Positions 47,859-57,498 of a stretch of 64,000 nt of DNA are shown here, piece after piece. Position 1 is the first letter of the stretch, and each line of letters starts with the position of its first letter. The notes under the pieces are model-generated. The model did no database searches and was not told the DNA's origin. It saw only the letters and a list, made by a program, of their open reading frames with translations. Both the position numbers and the translations under genes were made by a program. Source of the DNA: Myxococcales bacterium (GTDB lineage: Bacteria > Myxococcota_C > UBA6777); assembly GCA_020632975.1 (NCBI GenBank), contig JACKEL010000013.1, positions 114,409 to 178,408 of the forward strand. Reading direction: 5' to 3'.

Positions 47859-49709
47859 TCAATAAGCAGCGGGCGTCCCATGTTTGCGAGGATCAGAGAC
47901 CGCCACACGGTTTCCAGTGCCATTTACAAACACCGCTTGGACCGCAGTAAAACCTTGTGGCCATACTTTGATGCGATGATGAAGCGAACGCAAAGCGCCG
48001 ATCACATCTTGCGAAAAGGCACTTTCCATAAAGAGCAGTGGTGGGAACCATTGATGATGAAGGCGCGGTGCAGCCACAGACCAAGCGGGGTCTTTGCCCA
48101 ACAACAAGATGTCCAACAACACTTGCAAAGTCCCTGTGATGATCGTCGGGCCACCTGAGGCTCCTACGCTCAAAACAGCCTTCCCATCGCGTGAAACGAT
48201 CGTAGGTGACATGCTCGAAAGCGGTCGTTTAAGAGGCGCGACAGCATTGGAGAAACCCTGCATCAAACCAAAAGCATTGGGTTTGCCAGGATTTGCAGCA
48301 AAGTCGTCCATCTGGTTGTTCAAGATGATGCCAGACTTTTCCGCCACCACACGCGAGCCAAAGCTTGTGTTGATGGTGGTCGTCAAAGCCACGGCGTTAC
48401 CGTCCGCATCGATCACGCTAATATGCGAGGTCCCGCCTCCACGGTGACTTGCATGAGGAGGGATCTTCTTGGTCCCGTATTGATCGAGAGGAAGCACATT
48501 GTCTTTCTTGATGCGTGCAGCCAAACGCTTGGCGTATGCGGGATCTTGGAGATAGGCCAGCGGCACTTTGACAAAGTCTGTGTCACCAAGAAAGCGCGCA
48601 CGATCTGCAAAAGCATGTTTCAAAGCTTCGGTCAGAAGGTGCAGATAGCTTGAGGGACGACGCGCAAGCTGCTTCATCGGGAAGTGATCGAGGATCTGCA
48701 AAGTCTGAAGCATCGTGATCCCGCCCGAAGATGGAGGAGGCATCAAAAAGACATCGTAGCCTTTCCATTGTACCTGCAAGGGGGCTCTCTCTTTTGCTTG
48801 GTAAGATGCGAGATCTTGCATGGTCAAGATCCCCCCATTGCGTCGAACAGTAGCGACGATATCACGCGCGATCCAGCCTCGGTAAAACACCTTGGGTCCG
48901 AACTTTGCGATATCCTGAAGTGCTCTTGCCAACGCTGGTCGTCTCAAGACATCTCCCTTTGCAAGGGGCTCTCCGCCCGCAGCAAAGATCAAGTTGAGTC
49001 CAGGCCAGCGACGAAGATGTTGACGCTGAGACTTCAATGTCCGCGCAAGATGCGAGCCCACAGGAAAGCCTTGACGCGCAAGATGAATCGCAGGCATCAA
49101 CACTTGTTCAAGCGAGAGTTTGCCCCATCGACGCACTGCGGTCGCACAACCTGCGACTTCTCCGGGTACACCAACTGCCAAGCCACCCTCGCGACTTGCG
49201 AAACGAGGAAGACCTTGTTGGAGATACATCTTGGCGTGCGCAGAACGAGGTGCTGTCTCACGAAAATCGAGGACTTTTGCTTTTTTGCCCTTCCCTTCGG
49301 GCAAATACATCATAAAACCACCGCCACCAATCCCCGATCCAGCGGGATTCACGACCCCCACAGCAAACGCTGCTGCACAAGCCGCGTCAACGGCGTTTCC
49401 ACCCGCTTTGAGAACAGCCAAACCCGCACGAGAGGCCAAGACGTGATCCGTGGCCACCGCGCCCATCTCCCCTTCAGCTCGGTAGATCTTGTGACCTTTT
49501 GCAGAAAAAGCATCCGCGAGTTTTGCGACGGCTTCTGCAACAGCCTTCCCACGCTTGGCTGGAGGCTTCCGAACCACGGGCTTTTCTGCATGTGAAACAT
49601 CGACTCCAAAGAGCTCCAAAACGACCGCGCTCGCAACGCACCAAAGCGCTCGTCTCCAACCTACATGAATCTTACATGACGTCTTTTGTCCGAAGATGTC
49701 TTTCGACAT
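47859..49709 (-). CDS. ggt: Gamma-glutamyltranspeptidase
   Basis: A 616-residue periplasmic enzyme that hydrolyses or transfers gamma-glutamyl groups, e.g. from glutathione. A signal peptide ends near DVSHAEK. The precursor self-cleaves before the catalytic Thr (about residue 427) in GGGTSHISVID to give large and small subunits. Other signatures: NAVDAACAAAFA, GSGIGGGGFM (large-subunit substrate loop), LSSMSPTIV and GASGGPTIITGT (oxyanion glycines). Length agrees with the family (about 580) plus a basic Ala/Lys linker after the signal. It stands alone; glutathione use or amino-acid scavenging is inferred. Confidence 0.92.
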   Translation of the reverse strand: MSKDIFGQKTSCKIHVGWRRALWCVASAVVLELFGVDVSHAEKPVVRKPPAKRGKAVAEAVAKLADAFSAKGHKIYRAEGEMGAVATDHVLASRAGLAVLKAGGNAVDAACAAAFAVGVVNPAGSGIGGGGFMMYLPEGKGKKAKVLDFRETAPRSAHAKMYLQQGLPRFASREGGLAVGVPGEVAGCATAVRRWGKLSLEQVLMPAIHLARQGFPVGSHLARTLKSQRQHLRRWPGLNLIFAAGGEPLAKGDVLRRPALARALQDIAKFGPKVFYRGWIARDIVATVRRNGGILTMQDLASYQAKERAPLQVQWKGYDVFLMPPPSSGGITMLQTLQILDHFPMKQLARRPSSYLHLLTEALKHAFADRARFLGDTDFVKVPLAYLQDPAYAKRLAARIKKDNVLPLDQYGTKKIPPHASHRGGGTSHISVIDADGNAVALTTTINTSFGSRVVAEKSGIILNNQMDDFAANPGKPNAFGLMQGFSNAVAPLKRPLSSMSPTIVSRDGKAVLSVGASGGPTIITGTLQVLLDILLLGKDPAWSVAAPRLHHQWFPPLLFMESAFSQDVIGALRSLHHRIKVWPQGFTAVQAVFVNGTGNRVAVSDPRKHGTPAAY

Positions 49710-50049
49710 AAGTTCCGCTCCTCTCGCTTGTTGGACATCTTTTTCTAGCGCAAAGCAACGCCCCTAGACAAACGCATCACGCCATTTGGCGCAAGGAGCC
49801 TCGCAGATCCCCTCGCCAAGTTCCCCGCCTATTCGCTCTTTCCACACGCAGAAACCTACCGCGTTCAGAAAAGGAGCCCTCTAGGGATCTCCCAAAAGCA
49901 AGCTGGACTTGTCCGCTTTGATGCGCAGGACTTCTCCACGCGAAGGCGTCAGCTCTGTGTGATGTGAAGAAAAACAGAAGGGATCGTAGTGTACTTTACG
50001 AGAGGAAACGAAGAGAGAAGAGAGGAAAGAGGCGGGATATCGGGGGGGA
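49710..50049. other. Spacer, nothing recognised
   Basis: About 340 bases between the start of ggt and the stop of the cysteine-rich gene. No gene, terminator or repeat was found. Confidence 0.4.
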
Positions 50050-51123
50050 TTAGCGGTGTGTGGTTTTCCAAGTGGTGTGGCACTTTACGTAAGTGCTGGG
50101 CACTTTTTCACACTCGCGACGGAACACAGGGCGCTTGCGACACACGGTGCTCCAAGTGGGATGCTTGTGGCAACGGGTGTAGTTGGTGGGTTTACGAGTA
50201 CACTTGGTGTATTTCGTGGGGACTTTGTAGCAACGTTGGTGCGACTGCCAGTAGGGACGGCAGCTACGCTTGTATTTGCAACGCATCTTGCCATAGCACT
50301 TGGTGTATTCTTTTTCGTTGTTGATGTAACGAACACACTTTTGGTAGCAACGCTTGTTCACGCTGCAAGAAGCCCGAAGACGCTTGAAGTTTTTGCACTG
50401 GGTTTCCCATTTTGTGTAGTCTTTACACTGGGTGTTCCACTTGGTGTAAGTCTTACACTGGTTTTCCCAATCAAGGCGTTTTTTGCACTGTGTACGCCAA
50501 GTGATCTCACGTTTGCACTTGGTTCGCCAAGTTTGGTATTTTTTGCACTTGGTGACTTTGGTTTTGCAGATGGTTTTGCAACGATTTTGGCAGTACGTTT
50601 TGGGGGCACGAACACAGCGACGGGTCCACACGGGGCGCTTCACACAACGGGTGTGGTTGGTGGGCTTGCGAGTGCACTTGGTGTATTTCGTGGGGACTTT
50701 GTAGCAACGTTGGTGCGACTGCCAGTAGGGACGGCAGCTACGCTTGTATTTGCAACGCATCTTGCCATAGCACTTGGTGTATTCTTTTTCGTTGTTGATG
50801 TAACGAACACACTTTTGGTAGCAACGCTTGTTTGCGCTGCAAGAAGCCCGAAGACGCTTGAAGTTTTTGCACTGGGTTTCCCATTTTGTGTAGTCTTTAC
50901 ACTGCGTTTGCCAAGTCGTGTAAGTCTTACATTGGGTGTGCCATTGAAGCTGTTTGCTGCATTTTTTTCCAAAGAATGTTTTGCAGCTTTTACTACAATT
51001 TGTAGAACATTTTGTTTGAGATTGGGGTTTGTATTTGAAACCCAGCTCGTCTGCGTTGGCGGAAGCCAACTGAGAAGTAAGCAGCAAAGTACCCGCGAAA
51101 AGTGACGCAAGCCATTTTTTCAT
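50050..51123 (-). CDS. Secreted basic cysteine-periodic protein with internal duplication
   Basis: A 357-residue protein with a signal peptide (cleavage near ASANADE). The mature chain holds about 38 cysteines and is very rich in Lys, Arg, Thr, Tyr and Trp. Many short units have a nine-to-ten-residue beat, such as WQTQCKDYT, WETQCKNF, WRTKCKREI and WRTQCKK. A central block with CYQKCVRYINNEKEY, CYGKMRCKYKRSC and CYKVPTKYTKC occurs twice, 158 residues apart. The DNA copies (50173-50461 and 50647-50935) are nearly identical, implying recent duplication. GAGGAG precedes the ATG by nine bases. I know no family with this pattern; an adhesive, polyanion-binding or disulfide-armoured role is speculation. 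Confidence 0.7.
   Translation of the reverse strand: MKKWLASLFAGTLLLTSQLASANADELGFKYKPQSQTKCSTNCSKSCKTFFGKKCSKQLQWHTQCKTYTTWQTQCKDYTKWETQCKNFKRLRASCSANKRCYQKCVRYINNEKEYTKCYGKMRCKYKRSCRPYWQSHQRCYKVPTKYTKCTRKPTNHTRCVKRPVWTRRCVRAPKTYCQNRCKTICKTKVTKCKKYQTWRTKCKREITWRTQCKKRLDWENQCKTYTKWNTQCKDYTKWETQCKNFKRLRASCSVNKRCYQKCVRYINNEKEYTKCYGKMRCKYKRSCRPYWQSHQRCYKVPTKYTKCTRKPTNYTRCHKHPTWSTVCRKRPVFRRECEKVPSTYVKCHTTWKTTHR
50173..50935. repeat. Tandem 474-bp duplication inside the cysteine-rich gene
   Basis: The segments 50173-50461 and 50647-50935 correspond base for base at an offset of 474. Across the core (50201-50437) the only differences I see are at the GTTCACGC/GTTTGCGC site, which changes V to A. 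The offset is a multiple of three, so the frame is kept. Confidence 0.8.
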
Positions 51124-51687
51124 CGAAAACGCTCCTCTGTTCGATGTGTGCAAAGGAGGTTTGATGCTGGGAGGCACAAGAAGCACGTGCTTAACTTGTG
51201 GTACACATTCCTCGCAGGACCAAACCGTAAACTGAGATCTCCTTGCTTTGTCATGTGCAAACAGGAGATCTTTCCCAAAAACGAAAAGAATAGAGAGATA
51301 GAGAAAAACTTCTCTAATCGTCCTACCATCAAAGTTTATGATCTTGTTTTGCTCGTCTGAGACGATGTGATTTTGCTTCTATTCAAAAAAATTTCAAGAA
51401 GTGTTTTCCCACGGCCAAATCTGCCCGAAAAGGAAAAGAAATAAGATATCCCATCCACAAGAAATCCCTCCAGAACTGTCTTCCCAAGGCAAAAAAGGCG
51501 CCGCTTTCTCGCGCATCCCCTTCAAAAGCGCAAAAAACGAGGCATCAACCTGAAACAAAACGAGGTTTTTCCAAGAACCCCCTTGTGAAAGAGAGAGGCT
51601 TTGTTACAAAAGAGGGGCAATGTCTCCTTGGTATGTAAGTTTTGTTTAAAAGCATCACATCGACCCCTCCTAGACAAAGGAAGATAC
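51124..51687. other. Spacer between divergent genes, nothing firm
   Basis: About 560 bases. The left third shows AT-rich runs; no promoter pair, RNA or terminator could be fixed. A purine-rich AAAGGAAG at the right end is the ribosome-binding site of the next gene. Confidence 0.35.
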
Positions 51688-53505
51688 ATGAGCCAAGCCC
51701 TTCATTACCAAAGCAATCTCCGCGACATCCTCTTCAATCTGTTTGAAGTCCTCAAGATCCAGGAAAACTCCCTTGGCAAGGGCAGTTACAGCAACCTCGA
51801 TCAAGACACCGTCCAAGAGATCCTGAGTACCTTTGAAGAGGTCGCTCGCAAGGAACTCGCGCCAAGCTTTGTGGAGTCAGATCGCGTCCCACTCAAACTA
51901 GATAGCGATGGAAACGTCACACTCCCCGAGGGTCTCAAGCAAGCGCTCAAGACGTATTATGATGGAGACTGGCAAAAGCTCGAACTCCCCGAACACTTGG
52001 GCGGTTCAGCAGCCCCACCCTCTGTGGTGTGGTCTGCTTTTGAGATGTTGATTGGTGCCAACCCCTGTGTGGCTTTTTATGCATTTGGGACTTTTATGGC
52101 CCGAATCATCGACCGCATGGGGACAGATGCACAAAAGAAACGCTTCCTTCATGGCTTGTGTGATCAGCGTTGGGGCGGAACCATGGTGCTGACAGAGCCC
52201 GACGCGGGGAGCGACGTGGGTGCAGGAACCACCAAAGCCCGCCACATCGAGGATGATATCTGGGAACTTGAAGGAGTGAAGCGTTTTATCACCAACGGAG
52301 ACTTCGATGCCACCGACAACATCGTCCACATGGTGTTGGCACGCCCAGAAGGTGGAGCCCCTGGAACCAAAGGTCTGTCTTTGTTCATTGTGCCCAAGTA
52401 TTGGGTCAATGAGGACGGAAGCTTGGGCGAGAGAAATGGTGTGTACTGCACCAACCTTGAGAAAAAGATGGGACTCAAGGGCTCTTCGACGTGTGAGATG
52501 ACCTTTGGCGATCGCGGTCCAGCCCGTGGTCTCTTGCTTGGCAATGTCCACAGCGGTATCCGCCAGATGTTCCACATCATCGAACAAGCAAGGATGGCCG
52601 TGGGGATGAAGTCGATGTCCACTCTTTCGACGGCCTACCTCAACGCGCTGGCCTACACGAAAGAGCGGGTGCAAGGCCCTGATCTGCAAAATATCATGGA
52701 CAAGACCTCCCCACGGGTCGCGATCATCAATCACCCTGATGTACGTCGCATGTTGATGAGCCAAAAAGCCCATGCAGAGGGCATGCGCGCACTGTGTTTG
52801 TACACAGCATTCTTGCAAGACCAAGTGGAACTCGCTGGTGGGCACGGTGCCCCCGAAGCCAAGGCACTGGATCACCGCAACGACTTGTTGCTCCCTCTGG
52901 TCAAAGGCTATGGCTCAGAAAAAGCCTATGAGCAACTGAGTCTATCGCTCCAATGCTTCGGTGGTTCGGGGTATGTCCAAGACTATCCCATCGAGCAATA
53001 CATCCGAGATCAAAAGATCGATACCCTCTATGAAGGCACCACGCACATCCAAGCACTCGATCTATTTTTCCGCAAAGTCGCGAGAGATGGTGGCGAGACC
53101 TTGCGTTCACTGCTAGGAGAGGTCGGCCAAACCCTCGCAGAGATCGAGGGGAAAGAAGCTCTCGCAGACTGTCATCGTTATCTTTCTGCGGCAGTGGGTG
53201 ACTTTCAGGCGATCATGATGATGATGCTTGAGAAAGTGGGAGAATCCCTTTATCACGTGGGTTTCCAAGGCAATCGTCTGCTCTTTGGCCTTGCAGAGTT
53301 GGTGATCGGCTGGTTGCTTGTTCGCCAAGCCAACATCGCAGCAGAGCAACTGGCCCAAGGCTCGACCGAAACGAGCTTCTACCAAGGGAAACTCGCGACA
53401 GCCCGCTTCTTCTGTACACAAGTCCTGCCACAACTCAAGCTGACCCGCGAACTGGTCAAAGCGGGCGATCTCCAACTGATGGATCTCGACGAAGCCTGCT
53501 TCTAA
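51688..53505 (+). CDS. Acyl-CoA dehydrogenase (long form)
   Basis: A 605-residue flavoprotein that introduces the alpha,beta double bond into acyl-CoA in beta-oxidation. TMVLTEPDAGSDVG (near 165) and the FAD/substrate segment KRFITNGDFDAT mark the beta-barrel domain; QCFGGSGYVQDYPIEQYIRDQKIDTLYEGTTHIQA (near 430-465, cited by its FGGSGY and YEGT motifs) contains the catalytic Glu of YEGTT. The extra 120 C-terminal residues make it the long FadE5-like type with a helical C-terminal domain. The ATG at 51688 has AAAGGAAG upstream. No electron-transfer flavoprotein gene is adjacent. Chain-length preference unknown. Confidence 0.92.
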   Translation: MSQALHYQSNLRDILFNLFEVLKIQENSLGKGSYSNLDQDTVQEILSTFEEVARKELAPSFVESDRVPLKLDSDGNVTLPEGLKQALKTYYDGDWQKLELPEHLGGSAAPPSVVWSAFEMLIGANPCVAFYAFGTFMARIIDRMGTDAQKKRFLHGLCDQRWGGTMVLTEPDAGSDVGAGTTKARHIEDDIWELEGVKRFITNGDFDATDNIVHMVLARPEGGAPGTKGLSLFIVPKYWVNEDGSLGERNGVYCTNLEKKMGLKGSSTCEMTFGDRGPARGLLLGNVHSGIRQMFHIIEQARMAVGMKSMSTLSTAYLNALAYTKERVQGPDLQNIMDKTSPRVAIINHPDVRRMLMSQKAHAEGMRALCLYTAFLQDQVELAGGHGAPEAKALDHRNDLLLPLVKGYGSEKAYEQLSLSLQCFGGSGYVQDYPIEQYIRDQKIDTLYEGTTHIQALDLFFRKVARDGGETLRSLLGEVGQTLAEIEGKEALADCHRYLSAAVGDFQAIMMMMLEKVGESLYHVGFQGNRLLFGLAELVIGWLLVRQANIAAEQLAQGSTETSFYQGKLATARFFCTQVLPQLKLTRELVKAGDLQLMDLDEACF

Positions 53506-54014
53506 AAACCAACCTGTCCCCTCTTCAGCATCCCATCAAACCACAACCGAAAGCGAACAAAGCATCCGATGCTCCGTCTTTTTAGAGATTCCATCTTCCA
53601 AAGAGAGATACGATCTTCAAGGAATGATGCGCGCTTCCGTCTTCAACAAAACGCATCACCGTCTCTTGACGGGTGTGCTTTTCGTGACGATCCTTCGCTC
53701 TGTTCGATGCTTTGATCAAACAAGAAAATTTTATCGTTTCTTGCTTGCCAAGCTTTGCGAAGTGTGATATCCCTCTGCCCTCTTCGAGAACGGAGGCTGA
53801 CAGTATTCAACTGTGCAGGCATCCAAAAGAAAATGAGTTTGACCTTGAGGAGCGCAAAGAAGCAAGACAACGCGAACCTCTTCACGCTTCTCTTCGTCAT
53901 GGAAAACGGCTTTTCTTTTCGTTTGTTTTTGCACAGATACAATCGGTAAGACGTGCGCTTTGAAAACAGCAAGAGCACGAAAAGATTGTGGGGACTTCCC
54001 CTCTCAGCCGGGAC

Positions 54015-54033
54015 CATCCTTCAGCGAAGGATG
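54015..54033 (+). other. Perfect 8-bp hairpin in the sigma-factor leader
   Basis: CATCCTTC, loop AGC, GAAGGATG. It is followed by TAACAAAC, not a T-run, so it is not a terminator. Confidence 0.6.
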
Positions 54034-54269
54034 TAACAAACACCTTGCTCTTTACCAATCCCACGCATCCACCAAGTCCTCGGGCGCAACACACCCCAGA
54101 AACGAAACTGTCGCTGTGTGTTGTCTTGGAAGCTATCGCTTCAAAGAGGCTCCTTGTCAGGTCTGCGTGATGTGATTACAATGCGAGAGTCTTTGTCAGG
54201 AGCAAAAAAGCCCATAGGGCTGTTTCTCTTCCTCGCAGGTCTCTCCTGTTTTTTCCTTTGATTTTTCAT

Positions 54270-54319
54270 GGGGTCACAACACACAACGACGCAAAAGTTT
54301 GTTGTGAAGCTGTGACCCC
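54270..54319 (+). promoter_or_regulatory. Long hairpin just upstream of the sigma-factor gene
   Basis: Outer arms GGGGTCACA (54270-54278) and TGTGACCCC (54311-54319) are exact complements; inner arms CACAAC (54282-54287) and GTTGTG (54301-54306) extend it. It ends 71 bases before the ATG. It may act as a leader regulator or protein site; no T-run follows, which argues against a terminator. Confidence 0.5.
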
Positions 54320-54390
54320 AAGTTCGAGACAAGCGAGGAAGGATTCCCCGCTCCCTACAAGGCACCAAGCAAGTTAAGGTAAATACGGAA

Positions 54391-55863
54391 ATGGCCCAAT
54401 ACATCCTCCGCCGCCAAAGCCGCGAATCAACCCCGAAGTCAGCGAGCCCAACGACCATGACCGATGAGCGTCCATCGACCCCGTCGCCACGCGCTGCACA
54501 AAAGGAAGCACGCCGCGCGGAGAGAAAGCCCCTACAAAGCAAGCCCGCAGAAAAACGTCGTCAAAGCGTCAAAGAAAGCGCTTCGACCAGATCACGCAAG
54601 GCCAAAGAAGAACTCGAAGACTTCTCACCCGAAGAAGATACCGATTTCGATGATCTTGCGCTTTCTGATGACGATGACGAAGAGACCAGCTCGCGCAAAA
54701 ACGTCGATGACAGCGACGATGACGACGAAGATCAAGAGGCCCCCCTCACGGATGCTTCCATCTTGATGTCTCGCCCAGGCGAAGAGATCGACGAAGACTT
54801 TGAGCGCGAACTCGAAGAGGAAAAAAACCTCCCAAGTGACAAGCTGCTCAAAAACGTCGCTGCAACGCGCCAAGACCTTGACATTGTACGGATGTACCTC
54901 CGCGATATCAGCAAACACCCCCCGATTACCCGAGAAGATGAGATCTCTCTTGGGAAACGTATCTCTGAGGGCCAAGCTGCTGAGCGCGAGATCATCGAGT
55001 GCACGGAAGCGGATCGCAAACGCGTCCTTACCAAAGTCATCGCCATCGGCGAACGCGCCCGCAAACAACTTGTGCGCAGCAACTTGCGCCTCGTCGTCAG
55101 TGTGGCCAAACGCTACCTCGGACGCGGACTAAACTTCCTTGACTTGATCCAAGAAGGCAACGTCGGCTTGCTTCGCGCTGTCGAAAAGTTCGATCACGCC
55201 TTGGGTTATCGCTTCAGTACTTACGCGATCTGGTGGATTCGCCAAGCGATCAGCCGTGCCCTTGCAGGACAAACGCGCACGATCCGTTTGCCCATGCACA
55301 TGGTCGAAGTCAGCAAAAAACACCGTCGTATCCGCAATGCTTTGTTCCAACGCCTCGGTCGCGAACCTACCCAAGAAGAACTGGCCATCGAGTTGGCTCT
55401 CCTTGATACCGAAGATGCCGAACAGATCCAAGCCCACTGGGAAGAAGGCACAGAACTTCCAAGAGTCTTGAGCGCACGACTCGAACAAGCCGTCCTCAAA
55501 GTCTCGGATATCCAACGTCTGAACCAAGAGCCATTGAGCCTAGAAGCCCCGCTCGCGCATGAAGAAAGCACATCACTTGCTGACTTCATCAAAGACGAAA
55601 GCGTGCCCGCTCCCATGGAACACGCACGTCAACAATCACTCAAAGAACAAATGCATAAGTTCCTTGAGGAGTTGGATGATCGCGAACGCAAAGTCTTGAC
55701 CATGCGCTTTGGTTTGGAAGACGGAATCCCCCATACACTCGAAGAGATCGGCAAACAGCTCAACGTGACCCGTGAGCGCGTCCGCCAATTGGAGATGAAA
55801 GCTTTGCGTAAACTCCGTCACCCACGGCGTAGCAGCGAGCTTCACAAACACTTGGAGTATTGA
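54391..55863 (+). CDS. rpoD: Sigma-70 family RNA polymerase sigma factor (RpoD/SigA type)
   Basis: A 490-residue sigma factor with all DNA- and core-binding regions of a primary sigma: region 1.2 VRMYLRDISKHPPITREDE (near 168), 2.1-2.4 FLDLIQEGNVGLLRAVEKFD and YAIWWIRQAISRALAGQTRTIR (cited in parts), region 3, and region 4 LTMRFGLEDG and TRERVRQLEMKALRKLR. The first 150 residues are unstructured, basic then very acidic. It lacks the long region between 1.2 and 2.1 of E. coli RpoD, so it could be a group-2 paralogue. Start 54391 has AAGG about ten bases upstream; ATG at 54457 is an alternative. The 5' leader has strong hairpins. Confidence 0.85.
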   Translation: MAQYILRRQSRESTPKSASPTTMTDERPSTPSPRAAQKEARRAERKPLQSKPAEKRRQSVKESASTRSRKAKEELEDFSPEEDTDFDDLALSDDDDEETSSRKNVDDSDDDDEDQEAPLTDASILMSRPGEEIDEDFERELEEEKNLPSDKLLKNVAATRQDLDIVRMYLRDISKHPPITREDEISLGKRISEGQAAEREIIECTEADRKRVLTKVIAIGERARKQLVRSNLRLVVSVAKRYLGRGLNFLDLIQEGNVGLLRAVEKFDHALGYRFSTYAIWWIRQAISRALAGQTRTIRLPMHMVEVSKKHRRIRNALFQRLGREPTQEELAIELALLDTEDAEQIQAHWEEGTELPRVLSARLEQAVLKVSDIQRLNQEPLSLEAPLAHEESTSLADFIKDESVPAPMEHARQQSLKEQMHKFLEELDDRERKVLTMRFGLEDGIPHTLEEIGKQLNVTRERVRQLEMKALRKLRHPRRSSELHKHLEY

Positions 55864-56029
55864 GCGCCCTCATGACTTGCTCACCTCCACAACGCCTCAC
55901 GTCTCTCCCCCAACATCCGTTCTCTTCAATCCAAAGATCATGTCCATCCTCTGCACAAGTCGAAGGCACCACCACACGATCCACTCCGTTTCGACTGTGC
56001 ATCCAACTTCTTTTTTGGAGCTTTGTTGC

Positions 56030-56689
56030 ATGAAGCCTTTGTACGCTCTCCTCGTCGCCTCTGTTCTTCTCACTGCTTGCGAACGACACGATCACGCAGG
56101 ACCACGCACGCCCATCCCGATCCCACCGCACGGGATCAGCGATGTCGTGGGACGTCGCCCTGGTCGCGCCACGCCTCCCCCTGCTCCCAAGGTGAACTCC
56201 CAAACTACCGCAGATGGCCTTGCTGTCGCAGGAATCAAATGGACCAACCCCAAAGGTTGGCGTCTCCAACGTTCGCGTAGCCCCATGCGACTCGCAACAT
56301 ACTTCTTGCCTGCTCATGCAGATGGCGTCGCGACTTGCGCGCTGTACTACTTTGGACGCGGGCAAGGTGGTTCTGTCCAAGCCAACTTGAATCGCTGGGC
56401 TGGGCAGTTTGCGAAAGATCCCAAGACCCAAATGCCCCCAACACCTTCCATCAAAAAATCCCAATACAACGGGCTTTCTGTGCATACCATCGAGATCCTT
56501 GGCACCTACACCGCAAGCATGGGTCCTATGGTAAAAGGACGCGCACTCTCTGGACAACGTATGCTTGGCGCCATCGTCGAAGCCCCCGCAGGTCCCGTCT
56601 TCTTCAAATGTGTCGGTCCTGACCGCGCCATCCAAGAAGCACGCACCAACTTCCAAAGCCTCCTGAACTCGCTTCAACGCAAGCCATGA
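56030..56689 (+). CDS. Lipoprotein of unknown function
   Basis: A 219-residue lipoprotein (lipobox LLTAC, Cys at 17). A Pro-rich linker leads to a globular domain with WTNPKGWRLQRSRSPMRLATYFLP and GGSVQANLNRWAGQF, cited in parts. The pattern W-x-x-P-x-G-W ... MRLATY ... GG-x-x-x-N-x-x-RW-x-x-QF recurs in planctomycete and myxobacterial proteins of unknown function. GGAG lies about ten bases before the ATG. Its stop overlaps the start of the SanA-like gene (ATGA), so the two are translationally coupled and probably work on the envelope together. Confidence 0.7.
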   Translation: MKPLYALLVASVLLTACERHDHAGPRTPIPIPPHGISDVVGRRPGRATPPPAPKVNSQTTADGLAVAGIKWTNPKGWRLQRSRSPMRLATYFLPAHADGVATCALYYFGRGQGGSVQANLNRWAGQFAKDPKTQMPPTPSIKKSQYNGLSVHTIEILGTYTASMGPMVKGRALSGQRMLGAIVEAPAGPVFFKCVGPDRAIQEARTNFQSLLNSLQRKP

Positions 56690-57297
56690 CCCCCCGCACG
56701 CTCCTTCTGCTCACGTTGCCCCCAAGCATCGTCTTTTTGGGGGTCCTCTTTTGCCACCAATGGATCCATTGGCGCCACACAGCCCGCCTCCACACAGACG
56801 CAAACAAGCTCCCCAAACGACGCTACGGCCTCGTGTTAGGGACACGCAAGATGCTTCGTCATGGACGCCCCAATCTCTACTTCCAATACCGCATCGACGC
56901 GGCCCTTCGACTTTGGCGCGCAGGAAAAGTCGAAGCCTTCATCCTAAGTGGAGCCAACGACAAACGCCTCTATGAAACCGAGATCGACGACATGCAGGCC
57001 GCGCTGATCGCAGGGGGTGTCCCTGCCAAAGCGCTTTTGCGCGACCCTCTAGGGACACGCACATGGCTCTCGATCCTCTCCTATCATGCGAAGTTTGCGA
57101 AAGTACCTGTCATCCTGATCTCACAGCGCTTTCACAATGCCCGCGCGCTCTTCTTGGCGCGCTCCCTTGGGCTCGATGCCATCGCCTTCAACGCAGAAGC
57201 TGTCCCCTTTTCTGTGGATATCCGCACCCCTGTACGAGAGATCTTCTCTCGTATCCGCGCTTTTTACGATGTGTTCTTTTCCTCGCGGCAACTGTAG
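56686..57297 (+). CDS. SanA/YdcF-like DUF218 envelope protein
   Basis: The 203-residue protein has an N-terminal membrane helix and a DUF218 domain. Motifs match SanA: LVLGTRKMLRHGRPNLYF, RIDAALRLWRAGKVEAFILSG (cited in parts), ETEIDDMQ, LRDPLGTRT and ISQRFHNARALFLARSLG. SanA of E. coli affects envelope permeability and vancomycin resistance; ElyC relatives act on enterobacterial common antigen and peptidoglycan lipid carriers. It is anchored in the inner membrane facing the periplasm. Overlap of four bases with the upstream lipoprotein gene supports co-translation. Confidence 0.85.
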   Translation: MTPRTLLLLTLPPSIVFLGVLFCHQWIHWRHTARLHTDANKLPKRRYGLVLGTRKMLRHGRPNLYFQYRIDAALRLWRAGKVEAFILSGANDKRLYETEIDDMQAALIAGGVPAKALLRDPLGTRTWLSILSYHAKFAKVPVILISQRFHNARALFLARSLGLDAIAFNAEAVPFSVDIRTPVREIFSRIRAFYDVFFSSRQL

Positions 57298-57498
57298 CTT
57301 GCATTTTCTATGAAAAATACATAACTTGGAGTCCAAGTTTTGCGCGCTCCTCCCATCTCGACAGAGCATGCGGAATCGCCCTAGCGACCGCACTTTCCAA
57401 AGGATGTCCCACCTTCACCATGAGCGCGCAAGAAACATCAACACCCAAGCTTCTATCCACCGTAAGGTGGCTCTCTGAAAAGATAGGAGATCCATCGC

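Larger units (their letters stand above)
53506..54390. other. Long upstream region of the sigma factor gene
   Basis: About 885 bases without a supported gene. The left half shows nothing beyond weak antisense reading frames. The right half holds three hairpins at 54015-54033, 54209-54221 and 54270-54319, described separately where strong. Confidence 0.5.

Noticed and set aside
50056..51105. Long plus-strand open frame opposite the cysteine-rich gene
   Set aside because: It is a mirror frame created by the repetitive composition of the real gene; it lacks a ribosome-binding site, while the minus-strand gene has a signal peptide and Shine-Dalgarno.
53643..54017. Minus-strand gene of 124 codons before the sigma factor
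   Set aside because: No ribosome-binding site, odd composition and no motif; treated as noncoding.
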